From NCBI GenBank assembly GCA_028684915.1, contig JAQUEZ010000045.1, positions 1 to 37,153 on the forward strand: DNA of 37,153 bases, given 5' to 3'. Of this stretch, positions 25,838 through 33,170 are shown one piece after another; the first letter of the stretch is position 1, and each line of letters starts with the position of its first letter. Both the position numbers and the translations under genes were made by a program. Source of the DNA: Desulfobulbus sp. Lineage in GTDB: Bacteria > Desulfobacterota > Desulfobulbia > Desulfobulbales > Desulfobulbaceae. The notes beneath the pieces are model-generated. The model was not told where the DNA came from. It saw only the letters and a list, made by a program, of their open reading frames with translations, and made no database searches.

Positions 25838-27250
25838 ATGACAACAAGAAGGGCGTTTTTAAAAGCGGCAGGTCTCGCTGGCGGTGCGGTGGCTGCAGCG
25901 ATGGTGAATCGTGTCGCCTTGGCGGCTCTGCCCGAGCCAGTGATGCAAACGGAAACCGCAACCATGCCGCCGCTGATCCCTGATACGGGGAGGCCCTATA
26001 ATCCTGTGGTGACGCTTAATGGCTGGACTTTGCCGTGGCGGATGAACAACGGCGTCAAGGAGTTTCATCTGGTGGCCGAGCCGGTGGTGCGGGAGATGGC
26101 CCCAGGATTCAAGGCCCATCTCTGGGGGTATAACGGCCAAAGTCCAGGCCCGACCATCGAGGTCGTGGAGGGAGACCACGTCCGCGTCTTTGTCACCAAT
26201 CGGCTTCCGGAACACACCTCCATTCATTGGCACGGCCAGCGCCTTCCCAACGGCATGGACGGCGTCTCCGGCCTGACGCAACCAGCCATTAAGCCAGGCC
26301 AAACCTATGTCTATGAATTTGCAGCACGCCGGCCCGGCACCTTCATGTATCATCCCCACGCCGATGAAATGACGCAGATGGCCATGGGCATGATGGGGTC
26401 CTGGGTGACCCACCCAAAGGAGAAGCATCCACTCATCGAAGAGGTTGATCGGGATTTTATATTCCTCCTCAATGCCTACGACATTGAACCGGGCAGCTAC
26501 ACGCCAAAAATCATGACCATGCTCGATTTCAACCTCTGGAGCTGGAACAGTCGTATTTTTCCGGGGATTGATTCGCTCAATGTCCGGCTCAACGACAAGG
26601 TGCGGGTGCGTATTGGCAACTTGACCATGACCAATCATCCGATCCATCTTCATGGCCACGAGTTTCAGGTGACGGGCACCGACGGTGGGCCGGTGCCGTT
26701 GTCGGCCCGCTGGCCTGAAGTGACCACAGACATCGCCGTTGGCCAGATGCGGCAGATCGAATTTGTTGCCGATGAAGAGGGGGATTGGGCGTTTCACTGC
26801 CACAAAAGCCATCATACGATGAACGCTATGGGGCATGATGTGCCGACCATGATCGGCGTCGACCATCAAGGGCTGAGTAAAAAAATCTCCCAGCTCATCC
26901 CAGACTACATGGTGATGGGGGAAAGAGGCATGGCCGATATGACCGAGATGGAGATGCCGCTTCCAGACAACACTGTTCCCATGATGACGGGAGAGGGGCC
27001 GTTTGGTTCTGTCGAGATGGGCGGGATGTTCAGTGTCGTGAAAGTTCGGTCCAGTCAGCAACCTAACGATTATTCGAATCCCGGATGGTTCAGGCATCCC
27101 AAGGGAACAAGAGCCTCTCAGTATAAGCAGAAAGTGAAAGAACCAACCCGTTCCCGGTCTGCAGGTCGGCAATCCATGCCCCGTAAACAGAAACCTGTTG
27201 AGAATGTCGAGGTGCAAATCCGCAAGCCGATTCGACGCGTGGATCATTGA
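25838..27250 (+). CDS. Tat-exported multicopper oxidase with basic C-terminal tail
   Basis: This 470-residue cupredoxin enzyme begins with a Tat signal (TTRRAFLKAAG, then a hydrophobic Ala-rich stretch). Copper ligands appear in order: HWHG (His130, His132), HPHAD (His172, His174), HPIHLHGHEF (His267, His270, His272) and HCHKSHH (His320 to His326) with an axial Met nearby. It probably oxidises Cu(I) in the periplasm, like CueO or CopA, although laccase activity is possible. Met-rich loops (MTQMAMGMMG; MADMTEMEMPLPDN) suit copper binding. After GWFRHPKGT, where homologues often end, a further 50 or so residues are rich in Lys and Arg. GAAGGAGAGCGG precedes the start. The gene follows the TolC-like gene by 24 bases. 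Confidence 0.93.
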   Translation: MTTRRAFLKAAGLAGGAVAAAMVNRVALAALPEPVMQTETATMPPLIPDTGRPYNPVVTLNGWTLPWRMNNGVKEFHLVAEPVVREMAPGFKAHLWGYNGQSPGPTIEVVEGDHVRVFVTNRLPEHTSIHWHGQRLPNGMDGVSGLTQPAIKPGQTYVYEFAARRPGTFMYHPHADEMTQMAMGMMGSWVTHPKEKHPLIEEVDRDFIFLLNAYDIEPGSYTPKIMTMLDFNLWSWNSRIFPGIDSLNVRLNDKVRVRIGNLTMTNHPIHLHGHEFQVTGTDGGPVPLSARWPEVTTDIAVGQMRQIEFVADEEGDWAFHCHKSHHTMNAMGHDVPTMIGVDHQGLSKKISQLIPDYMVMGERGMADMTEMEMPLPDNTVPMMTGEGPFGSVEMGGMFSVVKVRSSQQPNDYSNPGWFRHPKGTRASQYKQKVKEPTRSRSAGRQSMPRKQKPVENVEVQIRKPIRRVDH

Positions 27251-27341
27251 GGTGTTGCAGGTGAGTTCCAGATTATCGAAACAATGTATTTTCCTATGGT
27301 TATAACGTTTTAAAAATCGTTGTTTGAAAAGGAGACCGCCT

Positions 27342-27707
27342 ATGAAGAAAAATGCATTTATCCTGATCGTTGCTCTTTTTGCTGGCGTATGTGGTGGGGT
27401 TATCGATAGTGCAGCGCAAACAGCCAAGGAAAATCAAGAGCAGAGCGAGACAGTGGACAAAACCGCAGATATGACCCAAGGGGACGTGCGCAAAATCGAC
27501 AAAGAGGCAGGGAAATTGACTCTAAAGCACGAGAGGATCGCCAACCTGAACATGCCGCCGATGACCATGGTGTTCAGGCTGAAGAATAAAAGCATGTTAA
27601 ACAACATTCAGGTGGGCGACAAAATCCTGTTCAAAGCTACAGAAAATAATGGCTATCTCACGATAACAGAAATCAAATCACGAGTGTCCGATTACGAAAA
27701 AAAATAA
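27342..27707 (+). CDS. CusF-like periplasmic copper-binding protein
   Basis: This 121-residue protein has a signal peptide (KKNAFILIVALFAGVCGGV, then a Ser-Ala-Ala-Gln cleavage region) and a CusF/CopK-type domain: GDVRKIDKEAGKLTLKHERI, then NLNMPPMTMVFRLK, VGDKILFKATENNGYLTITEI. The NMPPMTM stretch holds the two Met ligands typical of CusF Cu(I)/Ag(I) sites, and His in LKHERI is the expected third ligand. ATG 27342 follows AAAGGAGACCGCC. It is the last gene of the copper operon, 91 bases after the oxidase and before a strong terminator. It likely acts as a periplasmic copper chaperone. Confidence 0.9.
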   Translation: MKKNAFILIVALFAGVCGGVIDSAAQTAKENQEQSETVDKTADMTQGDVRKIDKEAGKLTLKHERIANLNMPPMTMVFRLKNKSMLNNIQVGDKILFKATENNGYLTITEIKSRVSDYEKK

Positions 27708-27753
27708 GCAAACATGCCTGTGATCGACTTTCGCCACTTTCGAAAACGGAACG

Positions 27754-27777
27754 AAGCCACCCTTGGGTGGCTTTTTT
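27754..27777 (+). terminator. Rho-independent terminator of the copper operon
   Basis: GCCACCC and GGGTGGC form a perfect 7-base stem with a 2-base gap, preceded by AA and followed by six T. It lies about 50 bases after the CusF-like stop. Confidence 0.92.
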
Positions 27778-27957
27778 GTTTCGATAAGCACCTCGCTTGA
27801 GGGACAATGCCGGCAGAAAAATTTCTCCAAAAATTAAAGAGACTCGGCATGTTGCTTATTGACTTTTCCTTACATCAATGTATAAATTTTATTTTTAAAC
27901 ATGACGGATTCGCAAAAAAAATACGTTTTTTGGCCTTTGTTGAACTTGTAACTATCT

Positions 27958-27982
27958 GAATTTACAACGGTCGAATTTACAA
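27958..27982 (+). repeat. Paired GAATTTACAA direct repeats upstream of the ferredoxin
   Basis: GAATTTACAA occurs at 27958-27967 and 27973-27982, a 15-base spacing. Related copies lie just after the ferredoxin stop (GAATTTAC at 28229) and in the hairpin arms at 28266-28307. They could be operator sites. Confidence 0.55.
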
Positions 27983-28042
27983 ATTTTGACTTTTTGCGAG
28001 ACCGTCAAGCATCAATTTTTATCGTCGTTTAAAGGAGAAAAA

Positions 28043-28225
28043 ATGCATAAGATCGACCCTGATGAATGTCAATTTTGTGGCGCATGTGTAAGCGCCTGTT
28101 CTGCTGATGCAATCATCCATCCTCCTGGAAAAAATTACTATGAGATAACCGAGGACTGTCTTGATTGCGGCTCGTGCGAAGCCGAATGTGGTTTTAATGC
28201 AATTATTACGGGCGCTACCGAGTAA
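28043..28225 (+). CDS. Small 2[4Fe-4S] ferredoxin
   Basis: This 60-residue cytoplasmic protein has two CxxCxxCxxxC motifs (Cys9, 12, 15, 19 and Cys39, 42, 45, 49), which would bind two [4Fe-4S] clusters. The usual Pro after the fourth Cys is replaced by Ser and Gly. The start at 28043 has AAAGGAGAA upstream; the 19-codon upstream extension is unlikely. It could carry low-potential electrons to or from the Rnf complex encoded 3 kb away, which is inference. It is a single gene, framed by ATTTACAA repeats upstream and a long palindrome downstream. Confidence 0.92.
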   Translation: MHKIDPDECQFCGACVSACSADAIIHPPGKNYYEITEDCLDCGSCEAECGFNAIITGATE

Positions 28226-28265
28226 ATCGAATTTACTTATCCGGCTATTTTGAAACGGCCAGCCA

Positions 28266-28307
28266 AATTTACAACGCACCTGAATCTTCTCAGGTGCGTT
28301 GTAAATT
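28266..28307. terminator. Perfect 18-base hairpin between convergent genes
   Basis: AATTTACAACGCACCTGA (28266-28283) pairs perfectly with 28290-28307 around the 6-base loop ATCTTC. It lies between the ferredoxin gene and the convergent small lipoprotein gene. The lower stem is AT-rich, so it may terminate in both directions, but there is no long T tract. Confidence 0.65.
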
Positions 28308-28368
28308 CAACTTTAGGTTTATTATAGACTCCTCGTCATTTGGTGTGGATGCCGTACAGATCTGCTTC

Positions 28369-28644
28369 CTATTTGAGTTCATACCCCTTGGCGTACATGC
28401 ATTTTTTCACGATATTCTCTTGCATGAAAGATCGTTCAAGCCCGGTGTCGCCATCGAGATGCAGTGTTTGGGTAGACAACGAAGCTTCTCGCTGACATTT
28501 TGCGAAATCCTGATCGAACCGTTCTTGATTCATTCCAGATTTTGTCCAAACATTCGGCTTGGCACATCCAGCGAAGGCGACTGCAACAACCACCGCCCAT
28601 GCAAACAAAGGCAATCCCATATACCTATTCAATACATTAGTCAT
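28369..28644 (-). CDS. Small lipoprotein
   Basis: This 91-residue protein begins with a hydrophobic signal ending in a lipobox (VAFAGC, Cys at about residue 27). The mature part reads WTKSGMNQERFDQDFAKCQREA and ends KCMYAKGYELK, so two further Cys could form a disulfide. The pattern 'W.K.G....F..D...C...A' followed by 'F...C....GY' is common in small outer-membrane lipoproteins of unknown function. A GGTGG lies just upstream of the ATG at 28644. It is convergent with the ferredoxin gene. No function can be inferred from the neighbours. Confidence 0.75.
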   Translation of the reverse strand: MTNVLNRYMGLPLFAWAVVVAVAFAGCAKPNVWTKSGMNQERFDQDFAKCQREASLSTQTLHLDGDTGLERSFMQENIVKKCMYAKGYELK

Positions 28645-28860
28645 TTAAGCCACCATCACCCATCAGTGTTTTTTGCACGTTTCCTTTCCGTCCATCCCCA
28701 AGAAGATCCGCAACCAATTAGGCGGCACGAACATTGACAGCACGTCATGACATTCCTACATTGATCCTAGACTAGAACACGTTGCGCCTGCCACGCCTAG
28801 CGGGAAAGGAGCAATTTTTAATGGACCGACTGAAGCACCCTCGAGCAAAAGGTGAATATC

Positions 28861-29070
28861 ATGAAATATACATGCATGAACTGTGGATCGAGTTCACACA
28901 AACCTCACGAACTGTGCAACCCTACCAGCGATAACTTTGACATGAAATTTTGCGCCGCCTCCACCGATCAACCGTGCGAGGATAAAATGCCGTCAATGCA
29001 TTTTAGATGCGATTCCTGCGGCGGCTTGTCGCCGGATGTCGAACACTTGTGCAGCCCAAGAGCGATTTGA
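28861..29070 (+). CDS. Two-motif Cys-rich (zinc-ribbon-like) small protein
   Basis: This 69-residue protein contains the same motif twice: YTCMNCGSSSHKPHELCNP near the start and FRCDSCGGLSPDVEHLCSP at the end. Each has CxxCG, a Ser, then (E)xLCxP, giving three Cys per copy plus a nearby His. A middle CAASTDQPCEDK adds two more Cys. It may bind zinc or form a rubredoxin-like knuckle. The ATG at 28861 has AGGTGA upstream; a GTG at 28852 is also in frame. Cytoplasmic location is likely, with no signal peptide. I know of no named family. Confidence 0.75.
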   Translation: MKYTCMNCGSSSHKPHELCNPTSDNFDMKFCAASTDQPCEDKMPSMHFRCDSCGGLSPDVEHLCSPRAI

Positions 29071-29076
29071 TTCAAT

Positions 29077-29412
29077 TCATTTTTCCATAATCTCCTCAAC
29101 CCAGGACAAGGCCGCCATAACCTGGGGAAATCCTATGGTGGACACCAAAAGCAGCAGGGTGTGACGGATTTCCTCAGGGCTTGCTCCGGCCTGCAAGGCT
29201 CTACGCGTATGGGAACTGACAGCTCCTTCCGATTTTGAGGCGGCAGCCGCCGCCAACTGGATCAAATGGGCCGTCTTTTCATCGATGGGGCCGGCCTTGC
29301 GCAATGTTGTCCCAAGTTGTTCCACCGCATTGAAAATCTCTGGATATTTTTTGTTCGCCTTCTTGTAGAAACTTGGCTTGCCGTTGTCAGGTTCAAACAC
29401 TTGAGTGCTCAT
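29077..29412 (-). CDS. Carboxymuconolactone-decarboxylase-like (AhpD-fold) protein without the CxxC
   Basis: This 111-residue helical protein matches the CMD/AhpD fold: AHLIQLAAAAASKSEGAVSS followed by HTRRALQAGASPEEIRHTLLL, then a C-terminal helix. In peroxidase-type members the helix carries ExxCxxCxxxH. Here the Cys positions are replaced (EGAVSSH), so thiol peroxidase activity is unlikely; Cys-less members with EGAVxSH are common and of unknown role. The start at 29412 follows GGAGATGAG. Its stop lies six bases from the end of the convergent Cys-rich gene. Confidence 0.85.
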   Translation of the reverse strand: MSTQVFEPDNGKPSFYKKANKKYPEIFNAVEQLGTTLRKAGPIDEKTAHLIQLAAAAASKSEGAVSSHTRRALQAGASPEEIRHTLLLLVSTIGFPQVMAALSWVEEIMEK

Positions 29413-29600
29413 CAATTCTCATCTCCTTGTTTTATTCTAAATTCATGTAAACCCATTCCCTGTCATTTGCTCTGTCGCATTCAGTCGTCTGTGTGCCAAA
29501 CAATTTCATAGCGAAACACAGGAAAGACTCAACCCAGCCATCCAGAGCATCTGCGGTCAAACTGTCCGTTCGGACTTCTTTTTTTCCCAACACACTCTTC

Positions 29601-30638
29601 TCAAGTCGGCCAACCGTTTGATTTTATCGTTCGCCCTTGGCGATCAACAACGAAGCACTCATACCCTGGCCGAGCATTGACGTACCGTATTCCAGCCTCC
29701 GGCTCCATGACAAAGACAGCGGTCGAGAGAATATCGGCATCCATGGCGGTGGGCGCCATAACCGTGACGCTGGTCGACAGGTGCGGCGATTGCCCTGTCC
29801 TGCCGTTGACGATATGGTGGAACACCTTCTCCCTGTCATAATACACTTCGTAATTGCCGGATGTTGAGACCGCGCCCTCGCGCAGACTGAGGACATCGGG
29901 ATATTCCTTTTTTTTCGCCGGATCCTGAATGGCAACGGTCCACGGCGCGCCCTTTGCGGCTGATCCACTGACTCGAATCTCCCCCCCGCCGTCAACCAGG
30001 TGATTGACAATCCCGTTTGCAGCAAGCATCTGCCCGGCTCGGTCGGCAATAAACCCCGGCGCCACGCCGTCCAGGGTAATCCCCATCCCTTTTTGGGGCA
30101 GGAGAATGGAACCATTGGCCCAACGCAACTGTTCCGACCCTATCAAATCGAGAACCGCATCGGCATCGGCTTCTGTTGGTCGACTACCGGCAGCGAATCG
30201 CTCCTGGAACAGATTGACAAGCGGCGCGACGGTAATATCGAACGCCCCATTGGTGTCGCGATGGAAGTAGAGGGACCGGTCGACAACCTCGCGAATTTCA
30301 GGCGCCGGCCGCTCCAGACAATTCTCGGCGTTTAACTCGCAAATCTCCGATTGGTTGCCATACCGGGTCATGAGCGCGCACAACCGGTCAACCTCGGCAA
30401 AGGCCAGTCCCATGGCGTTTTCCGCCTCGTCCCTGGAGGGATGAATGACCGTCATGTTGACCAGGGTCCCCATTGCCGTGCGCGTCTGGGACACCTTGTA
30501 CATGCTTTTGTGAAACAATACGCTTTCCACCTTCTCGAACGGCAACAGGGTCGCAGTGGCGACGCCCAACCCCAGGAGTCCGGAAAGCTTGAGAAACGTT
30601 CTTCGCTTATGATCATGCAGCGCAGGAAAAATTTTCAT
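29601..30638 (-). CDS. apbE: FAD:protein FMN transferase ApbE
   Basis: This 345-residue enzyme transfers FMN from FAD onto Thr residues of RnfD and RnfG. It has a twin-Arg-like export signal (HKRRTFLKLSGLLGLG), so it acts outside the membrane. ApbE signatures are MGTLVNMTVIHP, GAFDITVAPLV, the core GITLDGVAPGFIAD, NHLVDGGGEIRVSG, AVSTSGNYE, HHIVNGRTGQSP and the metal-site region PTAMDADILSTAVFV. Length is normal. It is the last gene of the rnf operon, 24 bases after rnfB, and its substrates are encoded in the same operon. A weak GAG precedes the ATG at 30638. Confidence 0.95.
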   Translation of the reverse strand: MKIFPALHDHKRRTFLKLSGLLGLGVATATLLPFEKVESVLFHKSMYKVSQTRTAMGTLVNMTVIHPSRDEAENAMGLAFAEVDRLCALMTRYGNQSEICELNAENCLERPAPEIREVVDRSLYFHRDTNGAFDITVAPLVNLFQERFAAGSRPTEADADAVLDLIGSEQLRWANGSILLPQKGMGITLDGVAPGFIADRAGQMLAANGIVNHLVDGGGEIRVSGSAAKGAPWTVAIQDPAKKKEYPDVLSLREGAVSTSGNYEVYYDREKVFHHIVNGRTGQSPHLSTSVTVMAPTAMDADILSTAVFVMEPEAGIRYVNARPGYECFVVDRQGRTIKSNGWPT

Positions 30639-30662
30639 GACAGTTTCACTCGTTTGATTTTC

Positions 30663-31538
30663 TTAACCGGCCATTTTCAGGCCATCAGCGACATTTCGGG
30701 CTATAGCCGGCCGTCCTTTGTACTGGCGAAAAATCTCGCGGGGACATTTGGCGACACACACGCTCTCGCAAGAAGGCCCATAAGCGATGCAACGCTTATG
30801 ATCGATAACAATTTTGTTGTCGCTATAAGCAACAGCCTTTGCCGGACAGACCTTGACGCACAGCTTGCAGCCGATGCACCCGACTTCGCAGACGGCCTTG
30901 ACATCCTTGCCGAGATCTTGCGAGGAGCAAGCCACCTGCACACGGGCCTTCAAGGTTTGCAGCTCGACAATCTTCTTCGGACAGGTGCGCACACAGACGC
31001 CGCAACTCACACACTTGTCGGGATTGACAACAGGGAAACTCTCCACCATTTCTATGGCGTTGAAAGGACAGGCTTCGGCGCATTCACCCAGGCCGATGCA
31101 GGCGTACAGGCAGCTTGACGGTCCGCCGAACCCGAGGTTGGCGGCCGTACAGGAATGGAAGCCGATATAATGGTGTTTATGACTGACCCGTCCCTCAACC
31201 CTTGAGCAGCAAACAACCGCAATCTGGTCCTCCACTGCAACCATCTTCTTGCCGGTAAGTTCCGCGACCACTCTGGCGACAGCCTCTTTTCCGGGAAAGC
31301 ATAGGTTCGGCGGAACATCGGGGTTGTTGACCACTGCGATTGCATACCCTTCGCAGCCAGGATATCCGCAACCGCCGCATTGAGCCAAAGGCAAGGCATG
31401 CAGGACCTTGTCGATCAACGGGTTAGTCTCGACCGCAAACTTATGGGCGGCAAGAGCCAGGCCGATGCCAAAGAACAGGCCGATGCAGCCGAGAAGAATC
31501 AGCCCGCTGAGGGCTATTTTCAGTAATTGCGGGTCCAT
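30663..31538 (-). CDS. rnfB: Rnf complex subunit RnfB, iron-sulfur protein
   Basis: This 291-residue protein has one N-terminal membrane helix (8-30). A [4Fe-4S] domain follows with Cys54, Cys57, Cys62 and Cys80 (QCGGCGYPGC). Several CxxCxxCxxxC ferredoxin motifs come next (CIGLGECAEACP, CVSCGVCVRTCP, CIGCKLCVKVCP, and a last region with CVAKCP). In Rnf, RnfB accepts electrons from ferredoxin and passes them on to the membrane subunits. It is longer than the enterobacterial RsxB (about 190 residues) because of the extra clusters, as in many anaerobes. It follows rnfA by 47 bases and precedes apbE. Confidence 0.96.
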   Translation of the reverse strand: MDPQLLKIALSGLILLGCIGLFFGIGLALAAHKFAVETNPLIDKVLHALPLAQCGGCGYPGCEGYAIAVVNNPDVPPNLCFPGKEAVARVVAELTGKKMVAVEDQIAVVCCSRVEGRVSHKHHYIGFHSCTAANLGFGGPSSCLYACIGLGECAEACPFNAIEMVESFPVVNPDKCVSCGVCVRTCPKKIVELQTLKARVQVACSSQDLGKDVKAVCEVGCIGCKLCVKVCPAKAVAYSDNKIVIDHKRCIAYGPSCESVCVAKCPREIFRQYKGRPAIARNVADGLKMAG

Positions 31539-31585
31539 TGCACTCTGCCCTTATCCATCCTTGTTGTCGATTTCGATTTGCCGAA

Positions 31586-32524
31586 TCAAAACAGCTGCAA
31601 ACCGGAAAAACCGAGAAAGGCCAAGGCGAATTGCCCGGCAACGATGAAGGCAATGGGCAGGCCTTTAAATGTCGGGGGAATTTTTGCCAGTTCCAACCGC
31701 TCCCGCACCGAACTCATGAGATAGAGGGCAAGCAAAAAGCCGCCGCCGGCGCCGAGGGCAAGCATGAAGGTCTCAAGGAAATTATAATTGAGGCTCGACA
31801 TGATCAGCGGCACGGCAATAATGACGCAGTTGGCAATGACGAGCACCAGGTACACGCCGAACGAGTTAAACAGGACCGGATTGACCTTGCGCAGAATCGT
31901 GTCGACCGCCTGCACGGTGAGGGAAACCAGACCGATGAAGACAACGATCTGGAGGAAATCGAGGTGGAACGGTATCAGGGTGAATTGGTAAAACAGCCAA
32001 CTCATGCTGGCAGACGCCACCATGACAATGGTGAACACCACACCCATGCCCTTCGCCGTTTTCTTCCTTTTTGATGTTCCAAAAAATACGCACAGACCTA
32101 AGTATTTAGTAAAAACGAAGTTGTTGATCAGCAATGCGGCGATAAGAATCGAGAACAGATGCCCGAAGTAAGATTTTGCGACCTTGAAATTGAGATCAAC
32201 ACCACCCCCCAGCCCTTGTACCCGTACCACATGGGTTTTCGCGCTGTTGAGCGGTTCGGCAAACAACAGTTGCAGACTGCGTCCGTCGCTGCCTGTCACT
32301 GCGGAGGTCACGCTGAGTTTGATGTCGGGATCGTTCTCTTCAAAGACCGTATACCGGGACACGTCGCCGGCCACCGCTTTGTCGACCGGCACGGCAAAGG
32401 CGACCGCAATGCCGTTCTTGCCGGAAAACGCGGCGGATTCTATAAAATCAGCGGCCTGCAGCCACGCGGGAAGGAGCAACAGGGCCAGAAAAACGGCTGA
32501 CAAAGGAATTTTTAGGATTTTCAT
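31586..32524 (-). CDS. rnfA: Rnf subunit RnfA with extra secreted N-terminal domain
   Basis: The C-terminal 195 residues are a normal RnfA: LINNFVFTKYLGLCVFFGTS, VVFTIVMVASASMSW and LVIANCVIIAVPL, with about six membrane helices. Cys145 and Cys233 match the Cys pair that, with RnfE, holds the membrane [2Fe-2S] cluster. The first 117 residues are unusual. They comprise a signal peptide (IPLSAVFLALLLLPAWLQAAD) and a beta-rich region (GIAVAFAVPVDKAVAGDVSRYTVFEE, then LQLLFAEPLNSAKTHVVRVQG) that resembles a SbsA-Ig/Big_5-like periplasmic domain. Typical RnfA is about 190-200 residues and lacks this. No internal start looks preferable: the ATG overlaps the rnfE stop by four bases, so the long form is likely translated. 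Confidence 0.93.
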   Translation of the reverse strand: MKILKIPLSAVFLALLLLPAWLQAADFIESAAFSGKNGIAVAFAVPVDKAVAGDVSRYTVFEENDPDIKLSVTSAVTGSDGRSLQLLFAEPLNSAKTHVVRVQGLGGGVDLNFKVAKSYFGHLFSILIAALLINNFVFTKYLGLCVFFGTSKRKKTAKGMGVVFTIVMVASASMSWLFYQFTLIPFHLDFLQIVVFIGLVSLTVQAVDTILRKVNPVLFNSFGVYLVLVIANCVIIAVPLIMSSLNYNFLETFMLALGAGGGFLLALYLMSSVRERLELAKIPPTFKGLPIAFIVAGQFALAFLGFSGLQLF

Positions 32525-33150
32525 GACTGTATCCTTTTTCTGCGCTTATAGACCAGTTCGACCCAGTTGAAGAAGGCCATCATCAAACCAACGACAAAGA
32601 ATCCGGCGCTCGGAAGGATGAAGAAGAGCAAGGGTTTGAACCCCAGCACGTCATAGCCCAAGATCGCTCCGGAACCCAAAAGTTCACGGACAAAACCGAT
32701 CACCACCATGCCCACCATGAAGCCAAGTCCCATGCCTACCCCGTCCCAGAAAGAGTCAGATACCTTTTCTTTGCAGGCGAACATCTCCAGTCGCATGGTA
32801 ATGATCGCAAAGGCAACGATCAGTTTGATGAAAATGCCCATTTTAGCATAGGCTCCCGGCAGGTAGGCCGCCATGACCAGATCGATGACCGTCACCCAGG
32901 TGGCGATGGTCAGGGTGTAGGTTGGTATGCGAATGCGGGGATGGATCTGATTTTTAAAAAGCGAGATGGTCACGCTGGAGAAGACCTGAACCAAAAGCAC
33001 GGCGACGCCCAGCATCAGACCGTTCATGACCGTAGTGGAGATGCCCACAGCCGGGCACATCGACAGCGCCAGCCGGAAAATCGGATTTTCGCTCAGGATG
33101 CCGCGACTGAGGAGTTCCCAGGGGGTTTTGGTGTTTGATGATGTGGTCAC
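32521..33150 (-). CDS. rnfE: Rnf subunit RnfE, lacking one expected membrane cysteine
   Basis: This 209-residue membrane protein matches RnfE/NqrD: SENPIFRLALSMCPAVGIST, KNQIHPRIRIPTYTLTIA, GIFIKLIVAFAIITMRLEMF and DGVGMGLGFMVGMVVIGFVRELLGSG. Cys32 is conserved. The second conserved Cys normally sits in the block PLIVTNCIVVGRAEAF; here the aligned residues are Phe114-Ala115, and a different Cys (126) follows nine positions later in FACKEK. In Rnf/Nqr the pair of Cys with those of RnfA binds a membrane [2Fe-2S] cluster. Translation starts with GTG at 33150 after GGAGGCAGTGAG. It overlaps rnfA by four bases and follows rnfG by 20. Confidence 0.94.
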   Translation of the reverse strand: MTTSSNTKTPWELLSRGILSENPIFRLALSMCPAVGISTTVMNGLMLGVAVLLVQVFSSVTISLFKNQIHPRIRIPTYTLTIATWVTVIDLVMAAYLPGAYAKMGIFIKLIVAFAIITMRLEMFACKEKVSDSFWDGVGMGLGFMVGMVVIGFVRELLGSGAILGYDVLGFKPLLFFILPSAGFFVVGLMMAFFNWVELVYKRRKRIQS

Positions 33151-33170
33151 CTCACTGCCTCCGACAAGGG

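Noticed and set aside
25859..27427. 522-codon open frame antisense to the multicopper oxidase
   Set aside because: It lies opposite a gene with full copper-ligand motifs and is His/Pro-rich in a way that mirrors the sense codons. No ribosome site or domain is recognisable.
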